A DNA stretch of 64,000 nt from Streptacidiphilus rugosus AM-16 (GTDB lineage: Bacteria; Actinomycetota; Actinomycetes; Streptomycetales; Streptomycetaceae): NCBI RefSeq assembly GCF_000744655.1, contig NZ_JQMJ01000003.1:930001-994000 (forward strand). The letters run 5' to 3'. Of the stretch, positions 34,745 to 43,400 are shown piece after piece. Numbering within the stretch: the first letter of the stretch is position 1; every line of letters begins with the position of its first letter. Made by a program: the position numbers and the translations under genes. The notes beneath the pieces were generated by a model that saw only the letters and a list, made by a program, of their open reading frames with translations, was not told the DNA's origin and searched no databases.

Positions 34745-36553
34745 ATGAGCGAACCCGTGGCCACCGAACGACCGACCCGCAAGGGTCTGCCGATCCCCAA
34801 GATCTCCCGTCCCTGGGTCCCGAGGGTCGTCGGCTACGCGACCGCTCTGATCGGCATCTTCGACATCGTCGCCGCGGTCTTCCCGCACTTCCGTGCCTCG
34901 CGGATGCACGAGCTCGCCGCGGTGCTGCCGGGCACCGTCACCACCGTCGCCACGGCGTTGTCCCTGGTCATCGGCATTCTGCTGATCATGCTCGCGCACG
35001 CGCTGCGCCGCCGTAAGCTGCGCGCCTTCCGCGCGGTCGCGGTGCTGCTGCCGATAGGGGCGGTGGTCGAACTGCTGCGCTGGCACCACGCCGGCACGGC
35101 GGCGATCACGCTCGTGGTGTGGGTGGTGCTGCTGGTGAACAACCGGGAGTTCTACGCCCTCTCCGACCCGCGCACCCGCTGGCGCGCGCTGTTCAACCTG
35201 GTGCTGATGGGCGCGCTGAGCTTCGGCCTCGGCATGATCATCGTGTCGGCGCACGCGAAGACGACTGTGGGGAACCCCTCACTGCGCGAGCGGTTCTGGG
35301 AGGTGTTCTGGGGGCTGGTCGGCATCGGCGGCCCGATCCAGTACACCGGCGACCGGACCGGCGACCTGGTCTACTACTCGCTCGCCGGCCTCGGCCTGTT
35401 CACCGCGGTCAGCACGGCGTGGCTGGCGCTGCGTCCCTCCAAGCCCTTCGCCTCGCTGGACCAGGCCGAGGAGCAGCAGGTCCGCGAGCTGCTGACCAAG
35501 CACGGCGCCCGCGACTCGCTCGGCTACTTCGCGCTGCGCCGCGACAAGTCGGTGATCTTCTCGCCGACCGGCAAGGCGGCGGTGGCGTACCGCGTCGTCT
35601 CCGGTGTGATGCTGGCCTCCGGCGACCCGATCGGCGACGTCGAGGCCTGGCCCGGCGCGATCAAGCGGTTCATGGAGGAGGCCTACCAGCACGCCTGGGT
35701 CCCCGCGGTGATGGGCTGCAGCGAGACCGGCGGCGAGGTGTGGACCCGCGAGGCGGGTCTGGACGCGCTGGAGATCGGCGACGAGGCGATCGTCGAGGTC
35801 GCCGACTTCACCCTGGAGGGCCGCGCGATGCGCAACGTCCGCCAGATGGTGAAGCGGATCGAGCGCGCGGGCTACGAGTGCCGGGTGCGCCGGGTCTCCG
35901 ACCTGGACGCGCAGGAGCGCGACGCGATCCGCCACGCGGCGGACACCTGGCGCGGCACGGAGACCGAGCGCGGCTTCTCGATGGCGCTGGGCCGCTTCGG
36001 CGACATCCGCGACGAGGGCTGCGTGGTGGTGACCGCGCACAAGGCGGTGGAGGGCGCTCCTGAGGGGACGTCGGACATCCGCGCGGTGCTGCACTTCGTG
36101 CCCTGGGGCAAGGACGGCATCTCGCTGGACCTGATGCGCCGTGACCGGGACGCGGACCCAGGCCTGAACGAGCTGCTGATCGTGAAGGCGCTGGAGGCCT
36201 GCCCGTCCCTGGACGTCACCCGGGTCTCGCTGAACTTCGCGATGTTCCGTTCGGCGCTGGCGCGGGGTGAGCGGATCGGGGCCGGTCCGGTGCTGCGTGC
36301 CTGGCGGGGGCTGCTGGTGTTCCTGTCGCGGTGGTTCCAGATCGAGTCGCTGTACAAGTTCAACGCGAAGTTCCGGCCGATCTGGGAACCGCGGTTCCTG
36401 GTCTACCCGAGCACGGCGGACCTGCCGCGGATCGGCATCGCCGCGCTGCAGGCGGAGGCGTTCATCGTGATGGAGCTGCCGAAGGCGCTGCGCCGCTTCC
36501 AGAAGCAGCACCCGGAACCCAACGCCGCGATCACCGTCCCCGCCCCGAGGTAG
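34745..36553 (+). CDS. MprF-like phosphatidylglycerol aminoacyltransferase (DUF2156)
   Basis: 602 residues. About six membrane helices in the first 230 residues are followed by the C-terminal DUF2156 transferase domain, two GNAT folds (for example SPTGKAAVAYRVVSGVMLASGDPIGD). Family members move an amino acid from aminoacyl-tRNA to phosphatidylglycerol and lower envelope charge, giving resistance to cationic peptides. The amino acid cannot be told from sequence. There is no fused LysRS domain as in LysX. TACGCT ends eight bases before the ATG, a near-leaderless arrangement. Confidence 0.85.
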   Translation: MSEPVATERPTRKGLPIPKISRPWVPRVVGYATALIGIFDIVAAVFPHFRASRMHELAAVLPGTVTTVATALSLVIGILLIMLAHALRRRKLRAFRAVAVLLPIGAVVELLRWHHAGTAAITLVVWVVLLVNNREFYALSDPRTRWRALFNLVLMGALSFGLGMIIVSAHAKTTVGNPSLRERFWEVFWGLVGIGGPIQYTGDRTGDLVYYSLAGLGLFTAVSTAWLALRPSKPFASLDQAEEQQVRELLTKHGARDSLGYFALRRDKSVIFSPTGKAAVAYRVVSGVMLASGDPIGDVEAWPGAIKRFMEEAYQHAWVPAVMGCSETGGEVWTREAGLDALEIGDEAIVEVADFTLEGRAMRNVRQMVKRIERAGYECRVRRVSDLDAQERDAIRHAADTWRGTETERGFSMALGRFGDIRDEGCVVVTAHKAVEGAPEGTSDIRAVLHFVPWGKDGISLDLMRRDRDADPGLNELLIVKALEACPSLDVTRVSLNFAMFRSALARGERIGAGPVLRAWRGLLVFLSRWFQIESLYKFNAKFRPIWEPRFLVYPSTADLPRIGIAALQAEAFIVMELPKALRRFQKQHPEPNAAITVPAPR

Positions 36554-36618
36554 TCGCACGCTCCGGCGACCGACGGCGTGCGGAGGGCCCTGCGCGTGGG
36601 CGGCCATCCGCTCGTCAG

Positions 36619-36648
36619 TGGCTCGTCACGCAGTTCCTCGCGCCCCTT
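36619..36648. repeat. Dispersed intergenic hairpin repeat, fragment B
   Basis: A 30-bp stretch whose core CGCAGTTCCTCGCGCCCCTT matches the right arms at 32103-32133 and 51414-51444. The left arm is not found here. It lies between the MprF-like gene and folP, overlapping the likely folP promoter region. Confidence 0.55.
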
Positions 36649-36684
36649 GGGCAGGCGGTCGTCTGCCTGAATTGTCACGCGCGG

Positions 36685-36690
36685 GATAAT
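36685..36690 (+). promoter_or_regulatory. -10 box of folP (leaderless layout)
   Basis: GATAAT ends six bases before the folP ATG at 36697 and there is no ribosome-binding site, so the transcript probably starts at or next to the ATG. Confidence 0.5.
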
Positions 36691-36696
36691 CAACGC

Positions 36697-37554
36697 ATGA
36701 ACACTCCGCACCGCACGCTGCCCGGGTTGCCCGATTGGGGTCGCTGCGGGGTGATGGGCATCGTCAATGTCACGCCGGACTCCTTCTCGGACGGCGGGCT
36801 CTGGCTCGACCCGGACAAGGCGGTCGCCCACGGGCTCGCGCTCGCGGAGTCGGGCGCGGACATCGTGGACGTCGGCGGTGAGTCGACCCGGCCAGGGGCC
36901 ACGCGGGTGACCGAGGACGAGGAGCTCCGGCGCGTGCTGCCGGTCGTGCGGGGGCTGGCCGGGGCCGGGGTCGTGGTCAGCGTGGATACCATGCGCGCGG
37001 TCGTCGCCGAGGCCGCCGTCGCCGCCGGGGCGAAGGTGATCAACGACGTGAGCGGAGGGCGCGCCGACTCCGGCATGGTCAAGGTCGCCGCGGAGACGGG
37101 CGTCCCCTTCGTGGTGATGCACTGGCGCGGCCAGTCGACGGAGATGGACGCGCTGGCCCGCTACGAGGACGTCGTCGCCGAGGTGGTCGCGGAGGTCGAG
37201 GCGCAGATGGAGACGGTCGTGGCCGGCGGGGTCGACCCGGCCCAGGTGATCGTCGATCCCGGCCTCGGGTTCGCCAAGACGCGTGAGGACGACTGGGCCC
37301 TGCTGGCCCGGCTCGACGCCTGGGCGCGCCTCGGGCGCCCGCTGCTGGTCGCGGCCTCGCGCAAGCGGTTCCTCGGCACACTGCTCGCCGACGAGCAGAC
37401 CGGCGAGCTGCGCCCCGCCCGCGCCCGTGACGCCGCCACCGCGGCCGTCTCCGCGCTCGCCGCGGCCGGCGGCGCCTGGGCGGTGCGGGTGCACGAGGTG
37501 ACGGCCAGCGCCGACGCGGTCCGTGTCGAGGCGGCCCTGCGGGCCGCCCGGTGA
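36697..37554 (+). CDS. folP: Dihydropteroate synthase
   Basis: 285 residues with the TIM-barrel signatures GIVNVTPDSFSDGG, DVGGESTRPGA and the C-terminal ASRKRFLG. It joins para-aminobenzoate to the pterin diphosphate and is the sulfonamide target. Start at the ATG at 36697: no Shine-Dalgarno site is seen, but a GATAAT -10 box ends six bases before it. The GTGA overlap with the next gene (37551) shows coupling. Confidence 0.96.
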   Translation: MNTPHRTLPGLPDWGRCGVMGIVNVTPDSFSDGGLWLDPDKAVAHGLALAESGADIVDVGGESTRPGATRVTEDEELRRVLPVVRGLAGAGVVVSVDTMRAVVAEAAVAAGAKVINDVSGGRADSGMVKVAAETGVPFVVMHWRGQSTEMDALARYEDVVAEVVAEVEAQMETVVAGGVDPAQVIVDPGLGFAKTREDDWALLARLDAWARLGRPLLVAASRKRFLGTLLADEQTGELRPARARDAATAAVSALAAAGGAWAVRVHEVTASADAVRVEAALRAAR

Positions 37555-38021
37555 CCGGGGTTCCCAGGGGGAGCGAGGCCGAGGTCGCCGCGGTCACCGA
37601 GGCGAATCTGGCCCTCTACGCCGCGCTGGAGGCGGGCGACCTGGACGCGCTGACGGACGTCTGGGTCTCCGGGGCCGACGCGGACGACGTGCACGGCGCG
37701 GTCTGCGTGCATCCCGGCTGGCCGGTGCTGCGCGGGCGGGCGTCGGTGCTGCGCTCCTACGCGCTGATCATGGCCCACACCGAGTACATCCAGTTCTTCC
37801 TGACCGACGTCGAGGTCGAGGTGCTCGGCGATGTGGCACTGGTCACCTGCACCGAGAACATCCTCTCCGGCGGCGAGGCCGAGGAGGAGGGCGAGCTGGG
37901 CCCGCTGGTGGGCGGGCGGGTGGTCGCGACCAACCTGTTCCGGCGTAGCGGGGAGGGCTGGCGGCTCTGGTCGCACCACGGTTCTCCGGTGCTCACCGGC
38001 GGCGACGACGACGAGGACTGA
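37551..38021 (+). CDS. NTF2-like / SnoaL-like fold protein
   Basis: 156 residues: EVAAVTEANLALYAALEAGDLDALTDVWV is the first helix pair, and VLRSYALIMAHTEYIQFFLTDVEVEVLGDVALVTCTENI is the sheet of an NTF2-like cone. The C-terminus ends in GGDDDED. Its role is not known. It starts at a GTG overlapping the folP stop by 4 bp, so it is made together with FolP; the position between folP and folB is conserved in Streptomyces and suggests a link to pterin metabolism (inference). Confidence 0.82.
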   Translation: MTGVPRGSEAEVAAVTEANLALYAALEAGDLDALTDVWVSGADADDVHGAVCVHPGWPVLRGRASVLRSYALIMAHTEYIQFFLTDVEVEVLGDVALVTCTENILSGGEAEEEGELGPLVGGRVVATNLFRRSGEGWRLWSHHGSPVLTGGDDDED

Positions 38022-38195
38022 CCGGCCGCGCGTCAGCAGCGGCGGCGCGAATTGATCCTTTCGGGCGGGGCCTGGGAATCAAATGGGCCCCGCGCGGGAT
38101 TGTCGGTTTTGCAAGGTAGCTTGGTGCCGGTAGGCATCGAAGCCTGCTCGCTCCCGCGTGCGTCGCCGGCGAGCCGGACGACAGGGAGTCTTCAC

Positions 38196-38558
38196 ATGCT
38201 CGACCGCATCACGGTCACGGGCCTGCGCGCTCGCGGCCATCACGGCGTCTTCCCGCGTGAACGGGAGCTGGGCCAGACCTTCGTCGTCGACGTCTCCCTC
38301 GGCGTCGACACCCGCCCGGCCGCCTCAGGGGACGACCTCGCCGCCACGGCGCACTACGGCGTCATCTCGGAGGAGGTCGTCGCCGTCGTCACCGGCGACC
38401 CGGTCGACCTGATCGAGACGCTCGCCCAGCGCATCGCCGACCAGTGCCTCAGCCACGCCGCCGTCCAGGAGGTGGAGGTCACCGTGCACAAGCCGGACGC
38501 ACCGATCACCGTCCCGTTCGACGACGTCACCATCACCATCGTTCGGAGCCGCGGATGA
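38196..38558 (+). CDS. folB: Dihydroneopterin aldolase
   Basis: 120 residues, the normal length. The start at 38196 (MLDRITVTGLRARGHHGVF) carries the conserved HHGVFP motif and follows ACAGGGAG. It converts dihydroneopterin to the hydroxymethyl pterin used by FolK, whose gene overlaps it by 4 bp. The upstream 174-bp gap (38022-38195) shows no gene. Confidence 0.95.
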   Translation: MLDRITVTGLRARGHHGVFPRERELGQTFVVDVSLGVDTRPAASGDDLAATAHYGVISEEVVAVVTGDPVDLIETLAQRIADQCLSHAAVQEVEVTVHKPDAPITVPFDDVTITIVRSRG

Positions 38559-39151
38559 ATCTCATGAATCCCGATCCCACCGCCACGCCGGTCCCCGCCG
38601 AGGTCAAGGCGACCGTCGACTCGGCGGACACGACCCTGCACAACCCGCGCCACGCCGTGATCGCCCTCGGCAGCAACCTGGGCAACCGCCTGGAGACGCT
38701 GCAGGGCGCCGTGGACGCGCTGGAGGACACCCCCGGCGTCCGGGTGAAGGCCGTCTCCGCGGTCTTCGAGACCGACGGCGTGGGCGGCCCCGAGGACCAG
38801 CCCGCCTACCTCAACGCGGTGCTGCTGCTGAAGACGACGCTGCCGCCGCAGTCGCTGCTGGAACGCGCCAACGCCATCGAGGACGCCTTCGGCCGCGTCC
38901 GCACGGTCCGCTGGGGCCCGCGTACGCTGGACGTCGACATCGTCTCCTACGAGGGCGTCGAGCAGGACGTCCCCGAGCTGATCCTGCCGCACCCGCGCGC
39001 CCACGAGCGCGGCTTCGTGCTGGCCCCCTGGCTGGACGCGGACCCCGAGGCGCAGTTGCAGGGCCACGGTCCGGTCGCCCAGCTCCTGGCCGCCGTGGGC
39101 GCCGAGGGCGTCCGCAGGCGTGAGGACCTCGCGCTGCATCTGCCGCGCTGA
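38555..39151 (+). CDS. folK: 6-hydroxymethyl-7,8-dihydropterin pyrophosphokinase
   Basis: 198 residues. The HPPK signatures are ALGSNLGNRLETL, the VFETDGVGGPEDQPAYLNAV region, and RWGPRTLDVDI with the catalytic Asp pair, followed by LPHPRAHERGFVLAPW. The first about 35 residues are an unconserved Pro/Thr-rich start; the ATG at 38555 overlaps the folB stop (ATGA). It transfers pyrophosphate from ATP to give the FolP substrate. Confidence 0.95.
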   Translation: MNLMNPDPTATPVPAEVKATVDSADTTLHNPRHAVIALGSNLGNRLETLQGAVDALEDTPGVRVKAVSAVFETDGVGGPEDQPAYLNAVLLLKTTLPPQSLLERANAIEDAFGRVRTVRWGPRTLDVDIVSYEGVEQDVPELILPHPRAHERGFVLAPWLDADPEAQLQGHGPVAQLLAAVGAEGVRRREDLALHLPR

Positions 39152-39220
39152 CGCCCTCTCACGACGCCTGCCGCGCCCCAGGTCGTAAGGTGGAGCGAAT
39201 CCTTGGCTGGAGGGACTTTC

Positions 39221-39709
39221 GTGAAGGCGCTTCGCCCGCTCGTGCTCGCCGTGATCACGCTGATCGCCGGATTGCTGTCCTGGGCGGGGGCGCGGCTGTG
39301 GAATTCCGTCGGCTCGCTGCCCGGTGTGCCCGCGGCGGCGCCGATCGTGCTGGCCGTGATCGCGGTGGTGCTGACCGCCACCGCGATCTCGCTGCGCGGG
39401 CGGCTGCGCGCGCAGCGGGACCGGGTGCCCGGCGCGAAGGGCGTCGATCCGCTGTCCGCCGCGCGGGCGGTGGTGCTGGGTCAGGCGAGCGCCCTGGTCG
39501 CGGCGCTCGTGACGGGCGTCTACGGCGGCATGGGCGTCTTCCTGATCAGCCTCTGGGACACCTCGCCGGCCCGCAAGGGGCAGTCGCTGACGGCGCTGTT
39601 CGCCGTCGTCGCGGGCATCGCGGTGATGGCGGCGGCGCTGTGGCTGCAGCAGGTCTGCAAGCTGCCGGAGGACCCTGACGACCCGTCGGTGCCCGACCGC
39701 ACACGGTGA
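39221..39709 (+). CDS. DUF3180 membrane protein
   Basis: 162 residues from the GTG at 39221 (GGAGGG at 39210). Four membrane helices (about 7-25, 37-55, 85-110, 120-145) with a conserved VPGAKGVDPLSAARAVVLGQASAL loop identify DUF3180, a family regularly found after folK in actinobacteria. Its function is unknown; the context hints at folate or cell-envelope genes but nothing in the sequence says which. Confidence 0.85.
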   Translation: MKALRPLVLAVITLIAGLLSWAGARLWNSVGSLPGVPAAAPIVLAVIAVVLTATAISLRGRLRAQRDRVPGAKGVDPLSAARAVVLGQASALVAALVTGVYGGMGVFLISLWDTSPARKGQSLTALFAVVAGIAVMAAALWLQQVCKLPEDPDDPSVPDRTR

Positions 39710-39746
39710 TCGAAGCCGTCTGTCAAGAGTGTCTTTGGGACCTCGC

Positions 39747-39776
39747 CTGACATAAGTCGGACGATCACGCTAGATT
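39747..39776 (+). promoter_or_regulatory. Promoter of the coiled-coil membrane protein gene
   Basis: CTGACA (39747-39752) and TAGATT (39771-39776) are separated by 18 bp. The ATG lies seven bases after the -10, a leaderless arrangement with no ribosome-binding site. Confidence 0.55.
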
Positions 39777-39783
39777 TCTGGCC

Positions 39784-41093
39784 ATGTCTCGTGGTCGCCA
39801 CCGTCAAGCCTCCCCGCTGCGCCGGGCGCTGCCGTCGCTCGCCTGTTCGGTCCTCGCGCTCGCCGCGCTGGCGGCTGCGTTGTTGACCAGCAGTACCGGC
39901 GTGCTCAGGGTGCTGGTGATCGCGGTCTCCGTGGGCGCGTGCGCGGCCGCGGTGCTGCTGCGTCAGCGCGAGCAGGCGGCGGAGCAGGAGCTGGCCGCCG
40001 AGCAGGCCGCGCGCGGGCGCGACGAGGCCCGCTTCGAGGAGCGGGTCGCCGAGCTCGAGTACCAGGCGGAGGCCGCCGAGGAGCAGGTCAAGCGCCTGGA
40101 GCGGCGGGTCCTCGCGCAGCGGAGCCAGCTGGCGCACGCGGAGGCCACCCACGGGCAGCTGCTGCGCGAGCGCGCCCGTCTGGCCGCCGAGCAGGCGCTG
40201 CGCGAGGCGGAGGCCGTGCAGGCCCGCGAGTCCGCGAAGCGCGGCGCCCGCCCGACCACGACCGCCTACCTCAAGGCCGCGGCCGCCCTGCGCACCCTGG
40301 AGCGCCGCGCCGAGCTCGCCGAGACCGGCCACGCCGTCGCGCTCCGCCGGCCCGCCCGTGCCGAGCTGGTTCCCGCGGCGGAGGCCGACGCGGCCACCGC
40401 CGCAACGGCCGTGACGGACGCTCAGGTCCCCGCGGCGACGGCGGACGCCACCCCGGCGCCGGCCACCCCGGCCGCGACGCCTACGACCGCGGCCACCCCG
40501 GCCGCGACGGCTCCGGCCGCGCAGGCGGGCGAGAAGGCGGCCGCCCCGGCGGCGCCAGTGCGAGCGGGGCGATCGACCGACGGGCCGCGGCGGCGGAGAC
40601 CGCGGGCGCACAGGGACAGACCTACGGGGCCGCCTCGGCTGCGGCGGGCGCCACCGGGCGCACCGGCCAGCGGCTGGTCGCGCCGTACGTCGCCGGGCGC
40701 GCCGGCGCCGCGGGGTCGGAGCCGTCCGCGGACGCCGCGCCCGCGTGGGCGCGCGCCGCGCTGCCGCCGCTGCGGCCCGCGGCCGCCGTGCCGCCGACCG
40801 CGATGCCGCGTCAGGGCCGGGCCACCGGGACGTTCAACTTCTTCGCCCGCCAGGAGGGCGCGATCGGCTCCAAGCTCGGCGCCGAGACCGGGCCGGAGAC
40901 CGGGGCCGGGACCGACACCGCCGACGTGGTCGGGGACGAGGCAGCGGCCGCGCAGGCGCGCTACGTGGCGGCCCCTGAGGCCCCGTCGGTGCTGCCGACC
41001 AACGCCCACGAGCGGACCGAGCACGCCATCGTCGACCTCACCGCCGAGGACGAGACCGAGCCGATCGACGTCCGCGCCATCCGCGCCGTCTGA
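39784..41093 (+). CDS. Membrane-anchored coiled-coil protein, apparently frameshifted
   Basis: The first about 255 residues are one frame: two close membrane helices (about 18-60), then a long coiled coil (EQELAAEQAARGRDEARFEERVAELEY onward) and an Ala/Thr/Pro tail. Near 40,545-40,560 that frame turns into Arg/Pro shadow sequence, while the frame one base back becomes natural protein (ASASGAIDRRAAAAETAGAQ ... GTFNFFARQEGAIGSKLG ... DLTAEDETEPIDVRAIRAV) and stops at 41093. One missing base near the GGCGGCGCC run explains it; taken literally the first frame runs to 41220, into the convergent nuoD-like gene. It may be a real mutation, a sequencing error, or less likely programmed frameshifting. 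Function unknown. Confidence 0.65.
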
Positions 41094-41111
41094 CGGGCAC
41101 CGCGCCGCGGG

Positions 41112-42266
41112 CTACTTGTCGACGTCGCCGACGACGAAGAACATCGAGCCCAGGATCGCGACCATGTCCGAGACCAGCGTCCCCGGCAGCAGCTCGCTCA
41201 GCACCTGGATGTTGTTGTAGGACGCCGAGCGCAGCTTCAGCCGCCACGGCGTCTTGTCGCCGCGCGAGACCAGGTAGTAGCCGTTGATCCCGAGCGGGTT
41301 CTCCGTCCAGGCGTAGGTGGCGCCCTCCGGCGCCTTCAGCACCTTCGGCAGTCGCACGTTGACGGGACCCTGGGGCAGCTCCGCGATCCGGTCCAGGCAG
41401 GCGTCCGCCAGGTCCAGGCTGTTGTGCAGCTGCTCCAGCAGGCACTCGAAGCGGTCCAGGCAGTCGCCGCGCTGCCGCACCGGAACCCGCAGCACGTCCG
41501 CCAGCTCGCCGTAGGCCAGGTACGGCTCGTCGCGGCGCAGGTCGAAGTCGACGCCGGAGGCGCGGGCGATCGGCCCGCTCACCCCGTAGGAGTGCACCAG
41601 CTCGGGCGCGAGCACGCCGACGCCGCGGGTGCGGGCGCGGAAGATCTCGTTGCCCAGCACCAGCTTGTCGAAGACCTCGCTCTTCGCCCGCACCGCCGCG
41701 ACCGCGCCGCGGACCCGCCCGTACCAGCCGGCCGGCAGATCCTCCTTCAGGCCGCCGACGCGGTTGAACATGTAGTGCATCCGCCCGCCCGAGGCCTCCT
41801 CCAGGACCGCCTGCAGCCGCTCCCGCTCCTCGAAGGCGTGGAAGATCGGCGTGATCCCGCCCAGCTCCAGCGGGTAGGAGCCGAGGAACATCAGGTGGTT
41901 CAGCACCCGGTTCAGCTCGGCCAGCATCGTCCGGGTCCAGGTCGCCCGCGCGGGGACCTCCATGCCGAGCATCCGCTCGACCGAGAGCACGACGCCCAGC
42001 TCGTTGGCGAAGGCGGAGAGCCAGTCGTGCCGGTTGGCCAGCATGATGATCTGCCGGTAGTCGCGGGCCTCGAAGAGCTTCTCCGCGCCGCGGTGCATGT
42101 AGCCGATGACCGGCTCCGCCTCGGTGATCAGCTCGCCGTCCAGCCGCAGCCGCAGTCGCAGCACGCCGTGGGTGCTCGGGTGCTGCGGACCGATGTTCAG
42201 CACCATGTCGCTGGTGCCGAGCTCCGTGGCCGCGCCCGCGCCGATGCCCACCGTCGTCTCCCTCAT
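41112..42266 (-). CDS. nuoD2: NuoD-like NADH dehydrogenase subunit D paralogue
   Basis: 384 residues. [15 protein letters not shown] (about 24-38) and [10 protein letters not shown] are complex I 49-kDa-subunit motifs, and the ending [13 protein letters not shown] is the expected C-terminus. The full nuo operon is not here, so this is the stand-alone second copy known in streptomycetes. Its ATG at 42266 overlaps the stop of the methyltransferase gene (ATGA), giving translational coupling. Arg79 (NRHDWL) aligns with the Arg near cluster N2 (Arg84 in Thermus Nqo4, TPRMDYL) that is methylated in mitochondria by the homologue of its neighbour. Which complex it joins is unknown. Confidence 0.88.
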   Translation of the reverse strand: MRETTVGIGAGAATELGTSDMVLNIGPQHPSTHGVLRLRLRLDGELITEAEPVIGYMHRGAEKLFEARDYRQIIMLANRHDWLSAFANELGVVLSVERMLGMEVPARATWTRTMLAELNRVLNHLMFLGSYPLELGGITPIFHAFEERERLQAVLEEASGGRMHYMFNRVGGLKEDLPAGWYGRVRGAVAAVRAKSEVFDKLVLGNEIFRARTRGVGVLAPELVHSYGVSGPIARASGVDFDLRRDEPYLAYGELADVLRVPVRQRGDCLDRFECLLEQLHNSLDLADACLDRIAELPQGPVNVRLPKVLKAPEGATYAWTENPLGINGYYLVSRGDKTPWRLKLRSASYNNIQVLSELLPGTLVSDMVAILGSMFFVVGDVDK

Positions 42267-43288
42267 GGGCACAGAGTCTGCCATCCCGCGGGGATCTCCA
42301 TGTCCACAGCCTGTGCACCCCACAGGAAGGAGCCGAGTCCGCCGAGCGCGGTCAGCTCCGCCGCCTCACCGGCGGCGGTCAGGGCCCGGACGTAGCCGGC
42401 CGGATCGGTGGACGCCAGGGCGAGCGGCGGCCGCTCCCCGGAGACGCCCAGCGCGCGCAGCGCCTCGCGCTGCGTCGTCCACAGGCTGTGGGTGACGCGG
42501 CGGTGCGCGGCGGCAGCCGCGTCCAGGCAGGCGTCGAGGGCGACGTGCGCGGTCAGGTCGCAGGAGCCGTCGGGGACGGGCTCGACCTGCCGGCCGGCCC
42601 GGTAGCCGGTCAGGGTGCCGAAGGGAGGTCGGTCCGCCCGGGTGTGGGCGTAGTCGACGGCGACGGCCAGGCCGCGTCCCAGCGAGCCGACCGCCTCGGC
42701 CCAGGCGCGGTCGCGCGTCCCCCCGAGCTCGGCGCGTTCGGCGGCGCTGCCGAAGGCGGCGTCGAGCCAGTCGGCGTCCTCCCTCGAGAGGAGCTCGCCC
42801 GGCCGCTCGTCCCCGGTGGCAGGGTCGACCAGGACGTAACGGGCCGCGCCCGTCCCGTCCCGTTCGGCGATCTCGCAGGGCACGTTGTCGAGCCATTCGT
42901 TGGCGAAGACCAGCCCGGCCCCGACCGGTTCGATCCGGTCGGTCCACTCCACCCAGCCGGGCAGCTCGGCCGGTCGCTCCGCCCGCTCCACCGCCCGCAG
43001 CCGCAGCCGGTCCGCGAGCCCGGGGTCCTGCCGACGCGCCTGCGCGCCCAGCTCGACCAGCAGCTCCCCGCGTCCGGCCCCGATGTCGCAGACGACCAGC
43101 TCGTCCGGACGGTCCAGTGCCTCGTCCACCCACCGGGCAAGCCGCAGCACCGCGCCCGCGAACAGCGGGGACGCGTGCACGGAGGTGCGGAAGTGCGCGG
43201 CCGGGCCTCCGCCCGCGCGGACGAAGAAGCCGTCCGGGCGGCCGTAGAGGGCCTGGTCCATCGCCTGACGCCATCGCACATAGCCCAT
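42263..43288 (-). CDS. SAM-dependent methyltransferase, MidA/NDUFAF7 family
   Basis: 341 residues from the ATG at 43288 (GGTGGA before it). The SAM-binding motif DIGAGRGEL is at 68-76; [13 protein letters not shown] and [22 protein letters not shown] are MidA-family (DUF185) hallmarks. In mitochondria NDUFAF7 symmetrically dimethylates an Arg of NDUFS2, the NuoD homologue, during complex I assembly. Here it is the first gene of a two-gene unit with a NuoD paralogue, overlapping by 4 bp, so the same enzyme-target pairing is suggested. The reaction in bacteria is inferred. Confidence 0.87.
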   Translation of the reverse strand: MGYVRWRQAMDQALYGRPDGFFVRAGGGPAAHFRTSVHASPLFAGAVLRLARWVDEALDRPDELVVCDIGAGRGELLVELGAQARRQDPGLADRLRLRAVERAERPAELPGWVEWTDRIEPVGAGLVFANEWLDNVPCEIAERDGTGAARYVLVDPATGDERPGELLSREDADWLDAAFGSAAERAELGGTRDRAWAEAVGSLGRGLAVAVDYAHTRADRPPFGTLTGYRAGRQVEPVPDGSCDLTAHVALDACLDAAAAAHRRVTHSLWTTQREALRALGVSGERPPLALASTDPAGYVRALTAAGEAAELTALGGLGSFLWGAQAVDMEIPAGWQTLCP

Positions 43289-43388
43289 GCGTCCACCCTG
43301 GCAGCGGGTGCCCTTTCCAACCAAACTCCGACTTGGGGAGGAGGAGGACTCCGCCCGGCGGCGGACGGTGGGGCCCTTCGGCACTGCC

Positions 43389-43394
43389 TAATCT
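43389..43394 (+). promoter_or_regulatory. -10 box of the sensor-kinase gene (leaderless layout)
   Basis: TAATCT fits the TANNNT consensus and ends six bases before the GTG at 43401. No ribosome-binding site is present and no clear -35 is seen. Confidence 0.45.
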
Positions 43395-43400
43395 GGAAGC

